A DNA stretch of 64,000 bases, taken from positions 9,350,333 to 9,414,332 of the forward strand of contig CM077831.1 in NCBI GenBank assembly GCA_039720395.1. The letters run 5' to 3'. Position numbers and translations under genes: made by a program. The notes under the pieces were generated by a model. It was not told the DNA's origin, ran no database searches, and worked only from the letters and a program-made list of their open reading frames with translations. The DNA comes from Liquidambar formosana. Taxonomy: Eukaryota; Streptophyta; Magnoliopsida; Saxifragales; Altingiaceae. This document shows positions 46,183-58,047 of the stretch, piece by piece. Position 1 is the first letter of the stretch, and every line of letters starts with the position of its first letter.

Positions 46183-48038
46183 ATATATGTATCATAAGTG
46201 TGGCAACAAGTGAGGTTCATGGTAATCAAAACCAAGGTGAATTTTTGTCTCGTCTAAGCAAATTTTTTTGAAATTATGCATGAAAATAAGTTGGAAATCT
46301 AGCAATAGTGCACAGCAGTTCTTGTTCAAGACTGTCTTTAAATAAATAAAATAACCACCAAAACCTAGTGAAATAATACTGATTTCACTTCACGAATGAC
46401 AAAATACCATCGGTAGAAATTATTTGAAATGCTCTGAAACATGCACTAAATGGAATATTTATTTCTTAATAAGAAGAGAACTATATCACATATTGATTGG
46501 AACAACGAAAATCCCCGAGTACATCCCATCAATTTTTTTTTTTTTTTTTTCTAATGCAAACCCCTACTTGGAGATGATAGTGCCCGCTATCTTTAATTCT
46601 ACATAATTGGCCGGGAGTTCCAGGGCTGAATGAGAGATCAACCAAGTTTTTAAATATATAGATGCGCAGAATCTTGAAGTTTGTGGAACCATAGATTCTC
46701 ACAATAATTCGAGTACATGACACAGAAGGTACTCAAAAATGTGGAGATTATGAATCTGACGCATGAAATGGACCAACAGAGTAGAATCAAAGCATGACCT
46801 TCAGAAAAAAAAATGGTAGACAACATATGATGAGCTCAATTGTTTGCATCATGTATGCTGTGTAGCCTTTACATCGATCTCTTTTTTACATAATGAGTAT
46901 AGGTTCATTAAACTACACAACTCTAATTTGGGGGATATCACAAGATCTTCTAACTTAATTTTGGATTGAGATAGTACCAAAATTTAAAAGAAATAAAATA
47001 GTAATTATCCTATTTAATTAGTTATATCCTTGCCCTTTAGTTTTTTTGTTCCATAATATAGATAGTTGGCCAATTAATACTTAATGGACTATGCATTTCA
47101 ACTCTCTATCACTTGGCATGGAAAAGATGAAACCCTTATAAATTAGATTGCACATAATTGTGAACATACAAATGGATTAATTGCTTATAAGCATACAAAT
47201 AAATTAAGGTTTTCTAATAGCTAGATAAAGAGAAATATTACACCTTCACCAAAAAAGCAATGAAATAAAATTAATTAAATTAAAGAAGTTGAAGATATAT
47301 CAAAACCATCAACTTGTTATGACTATGCAGATTTCTTGTAAATGTGTGTTCTGACTAATTCACCTGGTGGTCTAAAGTTCTACGCTATGGTAGGCAAGAT
47401 AAAGTTAAGAAGGATTTACAAAATCTTCAAAAACAAAACTATACTCTAAATTATAAGAGGTCCAGTAGTCATGCCACACTCAATGAACTTATCAAAGTTA
47501 GCTCATCCACCAAGGGGCATGCCTGAATGTTATTGGCACGCCTGATTGATCATATATATACTTAAAATCACAATTTTCCAGAATGAAGTCATTACTAAAG
47601 AAATGAAATATGAATGCATTTTTGCATCAGGATCCCTCCATTCCAAAGTGCATCCTTCCAATTTGACTAAATTCCTTTCCAATCACTCACCGTACTTTCA
47701 TTTTGCATCAGGATCCCTCCAAGCTAGAAGTGCATGGAATGGGAGAAAAGGGAAGAGGAGATCGATCGAGGATCCACATTCGAGGGAATGAATTGAATAT
47801 ATGTACTTGTGGACTCACCTCAAGTAAAAACCGACAAGAAAATCAAGGCTATAAAAATCAATGAGAATTTATGTGTAGTTGGGTTTAACACTCTAGTTTA
47901 ATCCAGTTCCACAGCCTTGATTTGAACGTTAATGCAAAATGCAAACTTTTCGTTACCAAGAATGAATGGAAAAGTTCAGTTCCATTTAGTTTTTAGTTTG
48001 CCCCCAAAATCTTCTAAATTGAAATAGAAGTATACTTA
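46183..48038. other. Intergenic, no gene seen
   Basis: AT-rich. A 20-bp string TTTGCATCAGGATCCCTCCA occurs at 47621 and 47702. Short open frames lack domains. Confidence 0.4.
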
Positions 48039-48314
48039 GGGCCAATTTGGTTGTCCAATTCGAAATTAAATAATTCAAGAAAGTTCTTGAATTAACAAAT
48101 TCAAGAAAATGATAGTTATCATCACAAATAAGAGTGGCAATTCAAAATAGTGGTATTTCATCAATTCCTTAAATTTACTCTAGCTACAACATCAATTATG
48201 GTAATAACTACAACATTTTAAAATATTCTAATTCAATGTGATAGATTCATGCTTTCAACCCTATGTAAAAAATTTTGAATTGTTTAATTTTGAATTGAAC
48301 AACCAAACAGGCCA
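48039..48314. mobile_element. Tourist-like MITE (PIF/Harbinger), copy 1
   Basis: 276 bp between TTA trinucleotides (48036-48038 and 48315-48317). Left end GGGCCAATTTGGTTGTCCAA; right end on the other strand TGGCCTGTTTGGTTGTTCAA. TTA duplication and GGCC..GTTTGG termini fit PIF/Harbinger. About 80% like the copy at 60577-60878 by eye. Confidence 0.85.
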
Positions 48315-48317
48315 TTA

Positions 48318-49058
48318 ATGAATGGAAAGATTCAGTTCCATTTATTTTTTAGTTAGCCCCCAAAATCTTCTAAATGAAATATAAGTACTGTATACTTTCT
48401 CATTAGAAATGACAAGTGATGCACTCAATATATTTTTTTTCTATGTACATTTTTTAGTACATAAAAAAGGATTATGGCTACACTTGTTCAACATTTTAGA
48501 TAATTCATTTGTTACCAAGAAAACTGCTTAATTAAAACCAATGTTCCATCCTTAGTTGAAGATTGGAGATTTATAAACACTGTTTTTTTCTTTCTTTTTT
48601 CATTTTTAAATTAAAAAAAAGTACAAAATTCACTTAATCCCTATTGATCAATGTAAGGATTAAGATTTGATGTGCGCAATGAAAAGTAAATATATCACTC
48701 AACGCAGGATGGCTGGGTAGTTACAAGGTAGCCTTTGATCTGAGTTGCATTTTCTGAAAGCAGCAGGTTATGAATAGAAGCACATGATACGAGATCCTTA
48801 AATGTTAATTATTTGTTCTGAGACAATAAATCTAATACAAAACAGGAACTTTTTGAAGAGACACACCAGATTTCCAGTGGAGAAAATGATTGCGGCAATG
48901 TTGTACAATAACATAAGCTTATTTTTATGTCAACAACGTGCTTAAGATTAGTTGTTCTGGAACATATATGTTAAGTTAATGATGGAAACTCATTTTTATT
49001 AGACCAACTTGCCTAACATTTCTTTCTTCCTGGACTAATGCAAAATGCCCACAGTGTT

Positions 49059-49128
<70 letters not shown>

Positions 49129-49649
49129 AGAGGATCGGACTAGATCGATCTCTTGAGAAGACATCTTAGGATAGAAATCCTTTTTCTATTTATATATTTT
49201 TCAGCACTCCTTACCTAAAAATTAAGATAATAATATGCATCATCTTAATCCTCCAAGACAGACTAAATGACAGATTTTTTGTATATAGATGAGGAAACCC
49301 TAAAGCATCTACTATATAAAAGAAGAAAAAATAAACCCATTAATTTCTTTTATTTCTATCCGCAGATGGATCGAAGCTAGTCCATCAATCAGAGATTTTT
49401 TGAGCGAGTATGCATATGTAAAACACACATAATGATGATAAATTTGTTCTCAAAAGCTAAATAATCCTCAAAACATTTGTAATGAAGAAGAGAGTTCAAA
49501 GAAGATAATTAAACATCAAGGGTATCCATCTTCAGAAATAAAAAGACAAATCTGGAACAACAGAGAATTAAAAAGTGGAACTAATTAATTAATTGTACAA
49601 GATGGAGATGGTCTATTGATTCTCTAACCTTTGTGACCAATTAAGACTG
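48318..49649. other. Intergenic; includes (CT)n microsatellite
   Basis: A 65-bp pure CT run spans 49061-49125. The stretch next to 49650 is the probable 3' untranslated region of the AHL gene. No other gene. Confidence 0.5.
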
Positions 49650-50447
49650 TCAATAAGGCAACTGACAATCCGGCATGTTGAGTGGCAGATTGTAGAAAGG
49701 AAGACCAGTAGACGATGAGTCAGGAAATGGGTGGTTGCTGACTCCACCACCGCCGCCGCCAGATGATGGTTGCATCTGAAGTGGCTCTTCTTCATCCAAC
49801 GGCAGCCGTTCATATGCTACGTTAGTAAACGATGCCGCGATAACCATAACCGGCCCGGCCGCAATCAAAGCACCCACAACATTCCCCCCAACAACCTGAC
49901 CCTGCCCGCCCGCCAAAAATATGGTCAGACTAGTGGCACCCGGCGGTGCAGGCGGCGGCAAGAACGAACCTGACAAAGACAGTATCTCAAACCGGCCGTG
50001 CAGCGTGACAATGGCTCCAGCTGCGGCAGGCTGCCGCAAGCTTACGTTTGTCACCGTGCCGCTGCCGCTCAATACACAGATCCCACGCTGGCGTTTACGA
50101 GCATAGGTGGCCACCGAGTCAAACACATCGCAACCACTGCTGACTTCCAAAATATGGGCTCGAAGCGTATTTGCACTCTCTCGGGTTATGATCACAGGAG
50201 GCTTAGGTTTGTTCTTAGAACCGGCTGGTCGACCCCTTGGCCGGCGAGCCACTAAATCACCTGGGCCGCCGTTGTTCGGAGTGACCAGCTCAAGTCCTTG
50301 ATGACTACTGTCTTCATGGTCACCAGAAAACTGAGCTGTGTTGTTGTCGTCATCAGAGTCAGGTGCTCTCTGAAGGTGAAGGTCAGGCCTGTGGAGCTGA
50401 TGAAGAAAGTGAGATGCTGAACCTAAGTCTAACCCAGCCATACACAC
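49650..50447 (-). CDS. AT-hook motif nuclear-localized protein (AHL clade A, AHL23-like)
   Basis: Intronless, 265 residues. Begins [13 protein letters not shown]; Met3 matches the usual family start, so either Met is possible. Residues 68-84, [17 protein letters not shown], are a type-I AT hook (core Arg-Gly-Arg at 71-73) that inserts in the minor groove of AT-rich DNA. Residues ~85-210 are a PPC/DUF296 domain with [10 protein letters not shown] and [20 protein letters not shown] (151 onward); the GRFEIL-type motif lets AHLs trimerise and bind other nuclear factors. A Gly run and a short NLPLNMP tail end it. Clade-A AHLs are single-exon genes that repress hypocotyl growth and affect flowering. 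From recalled sequences it is nearest AHL17/23/28. A CT-rich leader (GA-rich on plus, 50625-50650) lies upstream. It looks intact. Confidence 0.93.
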   Translation of the reverse strand: MCMAGLDLGSASHFLHQLHRPDLHLQRAPDSDDDNNTAQFSGDHEDSSHQGLELVTPNNGGPGDLVARRPRGRPAGSKNKPKPPVIITRESANTLRAHILEVSSGCDVFDSVATYARKRQRGICVLSGSGTVTNVSLRQPAAAGAIVTLHGRFEILSLSGSFLPPPAPPGATSLTIFLAGGQGQVVGGNVVGALIAAGPVMVIAASFTNVAYERLPLDEEEPLQMQPSSGGGGGGVSNHPFPDSSSTGLPFYNLPLNMPDCQLPY

Positions 50448-51075
50448 ATCAAAAGAGAACAGAAAACTAGAAAAATAAACTAATTAAGGACGGAAAGCAA
50501 ATTAAAAAAAAAAAAAACTGAATATTTTATGAAGTACTATCTAAGAATTGAGAGCCCAAGAATTGAAACCCTAGAACGAATAGAAAACAAGGGGAATCGA
50601 GTGCGGAGAAAGGGAAGCTACGAAGGAGGAGAGAGAAAGAGAGAGTAGCAAACGCAGCCATTCTCACAGACAAAAGTATGTAAATACATTAAAAATTAAA
50701 CGATTAAATATGTTTATTATTATATTCTTTAATAAACTTTAGAAGATATATGGATGGGAGAAAAAAACATTGGATAGGAGCGTAATTGTACGTTTGTCAT
50801 TGCGTCTGTGTATGTAAACCTTAATACACATGATATCATTATACAAGTTTATATATATGAGTATACATAGGAGTCGATCGAGTGCAACACGTCTCAGATA
50901 TCCGATCTCATCTAGGACGATCCGCATCTTACTTAGAGTTTCATATGTTCTAAGACTTAGTTATTTACTTTAACCCGGCACCTATGGACAGGGAAGGAGC
51001 TATGATTTGAAATTACCCCAAGCTAGGTTTTCATTGTTCCATTACATGAAATTATTATTATTATTATTTTTTTTA
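50448..51075. promoter_or_regulatory. 5' leader and promoter region of the AHL gene
   Basis: On the minus strand a CT-rich stretch (50625-50650) suggests a 5' leader. TATATATAAAC on the minus strand near 50849-50860 could be a TATA box, ~400 bp before the start codon. Inferred, not proven. Confidence 0.35.
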
Positions 51076-51310
51076 GGGCTGCTATTTGCACCCCAAGGCT
51101 TTCTTTCTATATATCACTCACTTATTTTAAACTTCCCAAAATTTTATGAAAAATATAAAAGGTTCTCATAAAAACTTGTCACAATTTGCACTAAATTATA
51201 TCATTTTGAACAATACTATAGAAGAAAGTTTTTCCAAAATCTATCATTTAAGTGAACTTTTTTGCCAAAATCTATGGTTTAAGTAGACTTTTGGCCATTT
51301 AATGAAATAA
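51076..51310. mobile_element. Palindromic MITE copy 7, left half only
   Basis: GGGCTGCTATTTGCACCCCAAG at 51075-51096 is followed by the arm seen in the other copies (TTTTATGAAAAATATAAAAGG, AGAAGAAAGTTTTTCCAAAA, TTTGGCCATTTAATGAAA). The complementary arm is missing. Confidence 0.65.
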
Positions 51311-51800
51311 ATATGATAAAATTCACTCCTAATACATTAAAAAAAAAATAAATAATAAGTGAATAAAAATTGGTGCAATTTACCCCATGCTATAGCTTGG
51401 CTTAGCCCTAATCTTTGCCTACGAAACACAAAAGTAAAATAGGAGAAAATGTAAAATGAAAGCAAGATCACCCCCCAACACATGTCGTGCCCTCCCGAAG
51501 ACTCGAACCCGTGACTTTGCTATGATACCAATTATTAGACCAAGCGCTAACAATTTCCCTTAAAACCAACTGGCATCAGAAGAGGTATCCTCAAATCTTT
51601 TAAAAGACAATTTAACAACCAAGCACCAAAGTTCGAGTAGTCTTAATTGGCATTATGCTAACCTAACGTCCCTGCAACTCCTACAATGTAGGCCAACAAT
51701 GTCCTTTCAAGACACAACGAACACAAGTAGGGACTTGCTTTGAAGGCACAGTAGGTGAAAAGAATAACATACTTAATCACACGAGAATCTTGAACCTTGA
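51311..51800. other. Intergenic; retroelement-like debris
   Basis: Minus strand near 51490-51530 reads TTGGTATCATAGCAAAGTCA and CGGGTTCGAGTCTTCGG, resembling a primer-binding-site region of a copia-type element in the same orientation as the gag remnant that follows. No gene. Confidence 0.4.
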
Positions 51801-54800
51801 CAAACATGGTTTTAATTTAGTTACGAGTAACCCTGTCATTGACACACCCTAAACCACGCCTATCACTTGAAATTTTTCCAACACCTAACATCTTATCTGA
51901 AGTATTTTTTTCCTTTTGACATCTTTTTTAAATCTCGAATCTTGGTCTTCAAGTCTTTCTCAAGATTAACAATTCTCAACTCAAGACTCTTCTTAGACTC
52001 AGACAACTTAATTTTTCCTTTTTAAGTCGAACCACCTCATTAGTGTAATACCGTAATTTTTAAATAGGGTATTAAGGGTTTAATTTATGGTTAACATAGC
52101 TAATTCCTCGATTTTTCGAATGACTTCATGCATGGGTAATGCATGTGTATGATATTATGATGTTGGATGTGTTTTGATGCTTGTTTTGTGCATTGAGTAT
52201 CTTTCGGGTGTGTTTAGCCTTATTTGCAACTTAAGGGTTTAAGCTGCTGAAATTTGGCTAAGTGTGGGGAAAAAATGAATTTTCGTAAATCTTCGTTTTA
52301 AAAGATAATTTTTGGCCGTAATGAGAGTTTATAATATTATAAGACATTGGTGATTTTATGGGATTTTATTAACATGTTTGGATTGGGTTCCACGCATGTT
52401 TGCTTTTAGGAAAATCTGTCGGGAGACGGATTTTGTACTAAAACTTGAAAATAAGATTTTGATATATTGGGAATTTGATTTTTCTGATATTTTATTTGGA
52501 TTCAAATGGGGGGTTATTTGCTTATTTTCATTAAATAACTTAAAGTAAAAGGAAGAAGAAAAAAATGGAGAAGATTAATGAAAATAAGGCAATGGTGTGT
52601 ACTGTATGGGTTTATACACATTTGCCTGAGCTACTGGGCATTTTCAGCAAGGGACGATCGATCGTGCCTTGGGGACGATCGATCGTAGGTGCCCTAGAAA
52701 TGTTATTTTGCTTCTGTTTTTCACGATCCATCGTGCCTTCAGACCACGATCGATCGTGCATCGCGGATTTTGCAAATTTTTTTCCGTCAAATGACGTATG
52801 TGCCCCTTACCCCTTATAAAAACCCATCCCCCATGATTTTTAGACCAGATCTGGTCTTTTTGGGCATGGAGAGAGAGAGAGAGGGAGAGAAGGAGAAGAA
52901 GGGGCGGAGGCTCAATGGCGACTCGCCAGAGCACGGCGACCTCGATCTGACGTCGGCAAGCTCGGATCTAGCGTATTTTGGCCCGATCTACGCGTGTATG
53001 GTTGTGGATTTGGGTTTTTCTCTCTCCTTAATGCTTGGGAATGCATTATTGTGGTTGGATTCATCTTCCCCAACCTCTTGGTAAAGCTTGGAGTTTGCTC
53101 ATGGTGATTTGAGCTTGGATTTCATAGGTGTTGGCATGGATTGTCATCCTCACCAACTCTTTTGCATTCTTAGAGGTATTTTCTCATATTTTAGAGTTAG
53201 GGTTTGTAATTTATTTTGGGTTATCATCTCATTCTTATATTTATGGGTTTATTCATGTATATTGGGGAGTTTTGGTGGTGACTTGGAGTTGGGACCTCCA
53301 CTATTTTCATCAACCAAGTCATTTGGGAGCTAGGGCTTGGATTGGGAGCGTCCATTTGCATCCTAGGGCTTGGACTTTATACCCACAACATCAAAGGTTA
53401 CATTTTTCCACGCATTTGGTTGAGGTAGGTGCAATTTACATAGGTTTAAACTATTGACATGATAATATGATATATATTATCATATTATTTGGTATTCTTG
53501 GGCCTAGAATATGTATATATACATGATTTATGGAATAAATCTTGAATGGAACTTTGGGTATTTGATAACGTAAATTGGAAATTACGTTTATTAATGAGCT
53601 GGTTTGTTTTATACATTCTATGGAATATAATTGTATGGATTTTATGGGTATTTATGTTGTTTACATAAATTGGTATAATTATGTGATTATTTTCCCACTA
53701 TGGTTTATGTGGTATATTTTGGAAGTGATTTTGGTTAAAAATCATTTTATGGTTTATCACACTGCATGTTGGGCATAATCATGCATTAATTGGACTTAAT
53801 GAATACTGGGTAAAAGTATTGCATAAAAAGGGGTCATTGGAATTGGACTACTTGCAGTCAACGGGACTTTGCGGTGTTTTCCATTCCTTTGGTCCCGGGG
53901 TACTTTCCAGTTCCAGGTAGGAACCCTTGTGTTACCGAATCAGAGGCTACTTTCCGGTTCTAGGTAGGAACCCTTGTGTTGTCCTCTTGGAGGTTGGGTT
54001 TAAATCCTCCGTTTCTGCGCGAAGACTCCTATGGGAGTGGTTGGTAATAAATGGAATTAATGTAAATTGGACATGAGTCACATGCATTGGGCATTATGCA
54101 TTATTTATTTTAAGTTTATGGGTTATAACTTATTTTGGAATTTGTTATATACTTGGTTAGTATATTTTGATTTAAATGATATAATTGGTTTTATTTATAT
54201 CATCGCTTTAGTTTACTATGTCAAATTGTATCTACTGAGTCGTCGAACTCACGCCTATTATTTTAAATGTTTTTCAGATAATCCAGGGATTGGTTTTGCT
54301 AGCATAGGCGGAAGATGCTATCATCGGAAATTTTATTTGTTATTTATGAATGTATTTTTCATGATAAGGAATATGTAATTAAGTGGGTTTCTATTGGATT
54401 GATGTAAATGTAAATTTAATCCGGGTTGTAATTTTAATTACTTACGGTTGTGTGTATGTGGAATACAACGCATGGGATGATACCATTTTCATGGATGATA
54501 GGAAATTTTTATGTATGGATTTTTATAACAGGTTTTCACGATGGTATGTCCTATCTACAAATGGGTCATGCCGGAATTTTTTTTTAAATGATTGAGGATT
54601 TTAACACGTATCATCCACGTTTTATCAAAGGATTTATTAAAGAAAAAGCTTATTTTATTATTATTGATCATGGCTTAATTAATTTGGGTCGTGACAATTA
54701 GCAAGATGTGTTTTTTGAGTGCTCAACTGACTCTCATGAATCTTGGATTCAGATAATTCCAGCTTTAAATCCTCTTTATTAAAAGTTTTAGCCTCAATGT

Positions 54801-54870
54801 ATAGCAATTACCAAGACTTTTTAACCTTCGAACACTCTTCAAACAACTTATCATAAGCAACTCTTATAAG
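51801..54870 (-). pseudogene. Ty1/copia gag remnant, split by the family-B solo LTR
   Basis: Minus-strand translation of 54870-54697 and then 52043-51801 gives a Lys/Glu-rich coiled-coil stretch (DLKLELSESKIHESQL, RIVNLEKDLKTKIRDLKK) and a DKMLGVG..RRGLGCVND string. That order (heptad region, then LDxML.., then TGLGY-like motif) is typical of plant copia gag. A TAG interrupts KKSW*LLYIE and later stops occur. The LTR at 52044-54696 cuts the frame. The remnant has no recognisable integrase or reverse transcriptase here. Confidence 0.65.
52044..54696 (+). mobile_element. Family-B solo LTR (2.65 kb) with perfect 5-bp TSD
   Basis: Starts TGTAATACCGTAATTTTTAA, ends TTTGGGTCGTGACA. Identical flanks ATTAG at 52039-52043 and 54697-54701. 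Carries GGGTTTAAATCCTCCGTTTC and two AGGTAGGAACCCTTGTGTT strings shared with 27756-29616 and (opposite strand) 58048-60241. The region 52650-52760 has several GATCGATCGT strings. Short open frames inside are not conserved genes. Confidence 0.88.
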
Positions 54871-55875
54871 ATTATGTATTTAAAATAAAATTTGCTATAT
54901 TTATAGTTGCTTTTTTTGCATTATAGCATGCTCTATCAAACCAATAACTACAAGGCACATCAAATTGGTCTCTTATTGCAAGTTTCATTGTCAAATGTTT
55001 TATTTAATTTAAATATATATTATTTTCCTATAAAATTGCTTTTATGAAAATGAAATTTGTTGAAATTTAATTGGGTTTTGAAGCAAATTGTTCCACTTAA
55101 GTGCACTTTGAATACCAAATTGGAAAAAACTTTAGTTCAAATACTAAATTAATGCTTATCTCAAAATATAGGGTGGTAAAATATTTTTAATGGCTTTATT
55201 GGTTTTTAAGCATCCTAGCACTTAAGCTTTATGTGGGATGCCACGGATGCAGTCACATAACCACATGTGATTTCGTCGCTAGCTATTTAGACCACATTTG
55301 GGTTATGGACCAGATTGCTTTACTAAAATATATTGTAGGTATCAAATTGAAAAAAATAAAAAATAAAAATAGAAATAGTCTAGTCACTACATTAACATAC
55401 ACTATCCCAAAGTAGAGTCTGAATCCTATGCTTGGCTTAATTTCTGCTTGGGTTTCAAGGGGATGGTGACACATCAAAAAAAGACATATCCAAACGATTG
55501 GAAAGAGTGTTGAGGCATCAAAACGACGCATTTTGGCATCGTTTGCCTCTTTTGGGTCCAAAGACTGGCGTTAACACCTTTATCTTTCTTTTTCTTTTTT
55601 TTTTCTTTTTTTTATTATTTTAATCCGCTTCAACTAAAAAATAAAATAAAATAAAATAAATCCCAAAATGGAGAATCACCTGCTTCGACCCGCATTTCTC
55701 ATATATATCCCTCTCCTCTTTCTCTTTCCTCAAATCTCTATTTCAGATCTACATTTCTTCTCCCCAATTACAACTTTTCAACAGCGTCCTGTCAAAGAAG
55801 CTATAAGATTGTAAAATATATTTAATTAAGGTATGAAATTGATAGATATATATATATATATATATAGTCTCGATC
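54871..55875. other. Intergenic, no gene seen
   Basis: AT-rich. Open frames at 55233-55561 lack domains. A (TA)n tract lies at 55848-55866. Confidence 0.4.
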
Positions 55876-56017
55876 AGGAAAACATAAGTTATATCAGCAT
55901 CATGCATTCGGGGTTGTACCCTATCAATTAGCCCAATCTACCCTGTAATCCACTAATGCATGGGGTACAACTCCTAAAGCGAGTGTTGATATAAATTATA
56001 TCAGCATGTGTTTACCT
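55876..56017. mobile_element. Small inverted-repeat element (MITE), 142 bp
   Basis: Left AGGAAAACATAAGTTATATC and right GATATAAATTATATCAGCAT..TTTACCT are complementary with gaps; GGGGTTGTACCC faces GGGTACAACTCC. The outer ~55 bp pair. No target duplication recognised. Confidence 0.62.
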
Positions 56018-56759
56018 AACCATCATCATCATATATTAATGGGGTTTACTACCCTATTAGGTTGATGAGGCGTCCTTTGCTTAGAGTGAAGATAAAGATG
56101 CGCAACTTGGTATTCCATCCAATAAATGCAGTCACAATATTAACATAGCCCAAGTTTGGGTGAATCACATAAATATGTGTGTTGTGTATTTGCCTTTGAT
56201 CTTGCATTCTTCTTTAATTTCATGTCTCACAGATCTTGGAATTTTTGGTTCCCAACATACATATCATCCCAAACTCTAAGAACACATTTGTTTGGATGAA
56301 AATGGGAGAATCAGAATGGAATAGAATGATATTTCAGTAGCAAACATGATTGCTTACTATAGCTAGAAATCTTATTTTATTCTATTCTAACACAGCCCAA
56401 ATCCATCGATCCAAACAAACGTGCAATAAGAAGAATCCCACCTTGAATTTAGGGCAATAGAGCCCTCTATGTATACATATATCCCCAAAAGTAATAACAT
56501 AGTCATAAACATAACCTACCCTCCACACTCTCATAAACACAACATAAATAAAAAGAAACAAGTCCCCAACCCACCTTGTGTAATGAATGGTTATCTAATC
56601 TGATTCTTCTTGGAAAATCGACCAATCTTTTACCATAGCATCCCTGCAATCTGCACCATATTTCACCATCAACCCATCTTTCTTATCCCCCATTTTTAAA
56701 CGTCACATATCTCTCTCTAACACACACGTCCATCGAAAGTTGAGGGCATTTTCCTTTAA
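56018..56759. other. Intergenic, no gene seen
   Basis: AT-rich with no recognisable domain or terminal repeat. Confidence 0.4.
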
Positions 56760-58045
56760 GGTGTGTTTGGTTCGCAGAATGGGAATGTTAATCCTAGGAA
56801 TAGGGCATTACTTGGGAATGAGAATGCTTAGTATTGATACCCATTCCCAAGTTTGGTTCACAGTAATGGAAAGTAGGATACCCTTCTACATTCCCATTCC
56901 TACATTTGGTTGGACCAGGAAACTGATTCCCAAATTGATGAAATTCCAACACTGCCCTCACATTGCCCTTTCTCAAATAATATCAGATCGACGAGTTAGG
57001 TTGTAAACCCTCGATCTACAAATTTGGTTTAGTTGTTTAGGCACTAAAATAGCTATAACTCGTGTGATTTAGTCAACTATTATATGATATAGTTGACTAA
57101 ATCACTCACAGTAGTTATGTCAATGGAACAAAAAAAAAAACCCCTTTACCACCGTCATCTCCTTCTCCGGTGAAATCCACAACCAGCCAAAGGGATTCCT
57201 CATTCCTCTATTTCTGAAACAACCCTAATTATCAACCATTTTTAACCCTCACTACCTCGTTTCATTCAATTCATTCAACATCTTTAATGAGTCAATGAAA
57301 TGTCAGATAGAAAGGATCGAATTCGAATGCTTGCATACTATTTGGCAAACCCAATAATAAAAAATAAAAAATACCCCCTACTGTTGTAGAATGCAAACCC
57401 AAAAGATGAAGGTTTGCGTTGCCAAAAAAACCCACCTATTGCGTCACCAGCATCGACAGCACACCATCGATCCCTTCTCGATCAAGCACATTGTCATCCT
57501 CTCTTCCCAATTATATCTCCTCGTCGAGTACAAAGAGTCTCGTAGGCAACAAATCATTGAGCAGATGATTGTGTCATCGACAACTCCTCGTCCAAACTTG
57601 TATTGCTTTCTTTTCTCTAATTTGGCAAATAGAGGGTTATGCCCTTCTCCTTCTGGAGGTGCAAATAAGGTGTTCTACCATGCAATGGAGGTAAGGGGTG
57701 GAGAGGAAAGTGACGGTGATGGTTAGGGTTTTAGCCATAAATCCTATCTTTTTGGTTTGGATTTTCCACTATCGCCCTCGTCATCTACTACCATCCATTG
57801 TTGTCTCGCTGACGTCTTCAAATTTGGACTGGCTAAGCTTGGGGAGAAGATTTTGGGGGTGATGAACAACCACTGCATTTGTGAGAAGAGTTGGGCTGAT
57901 CATGTTTTGGAAAAGAGAAGAAGGGACATGAATGGAATAAAAAAAATTTGTTTCACAATGGAAAGGGCACGCTCGTCTTTTTCTTTATTATAAAAGCCAT
58001 TCCCAGCAATGGGAAATCAAACCCATGTTGGAGATGGGATTGTAA
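56760..58045. mobile_element. Probable non-autonomous DNA transposon with GTTTGGTT end
   Basis: Left end after TAA reads GGTGTGTTTGGTTCGCAGAA and is followed by repeated GGGAATG motifs. Near 58000-58030, CATTCCCAGCAATGGGAAAT and CAAACC look like the other end. Such ends occur in PIF/Harbinger- and hAT-type elements. The right border is uncertain because a family-B LTR begins at 58048. The open frame at 57391-57726 has no domain I know. Confidence 0.45.
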
Positions 58046-58047
58046 AA

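Noticed and set aside
52565..54595. Several open frames of 60-109 residues inside 52-54.6 kb
   Set aside because: All lie within a solo LTR and have no conserved domains.
57391..57726. 111-residue open frame as a gene
   Set aside because: No recognised domain, no good codon pattern, and it lies within a probable non-autonomous transposon.
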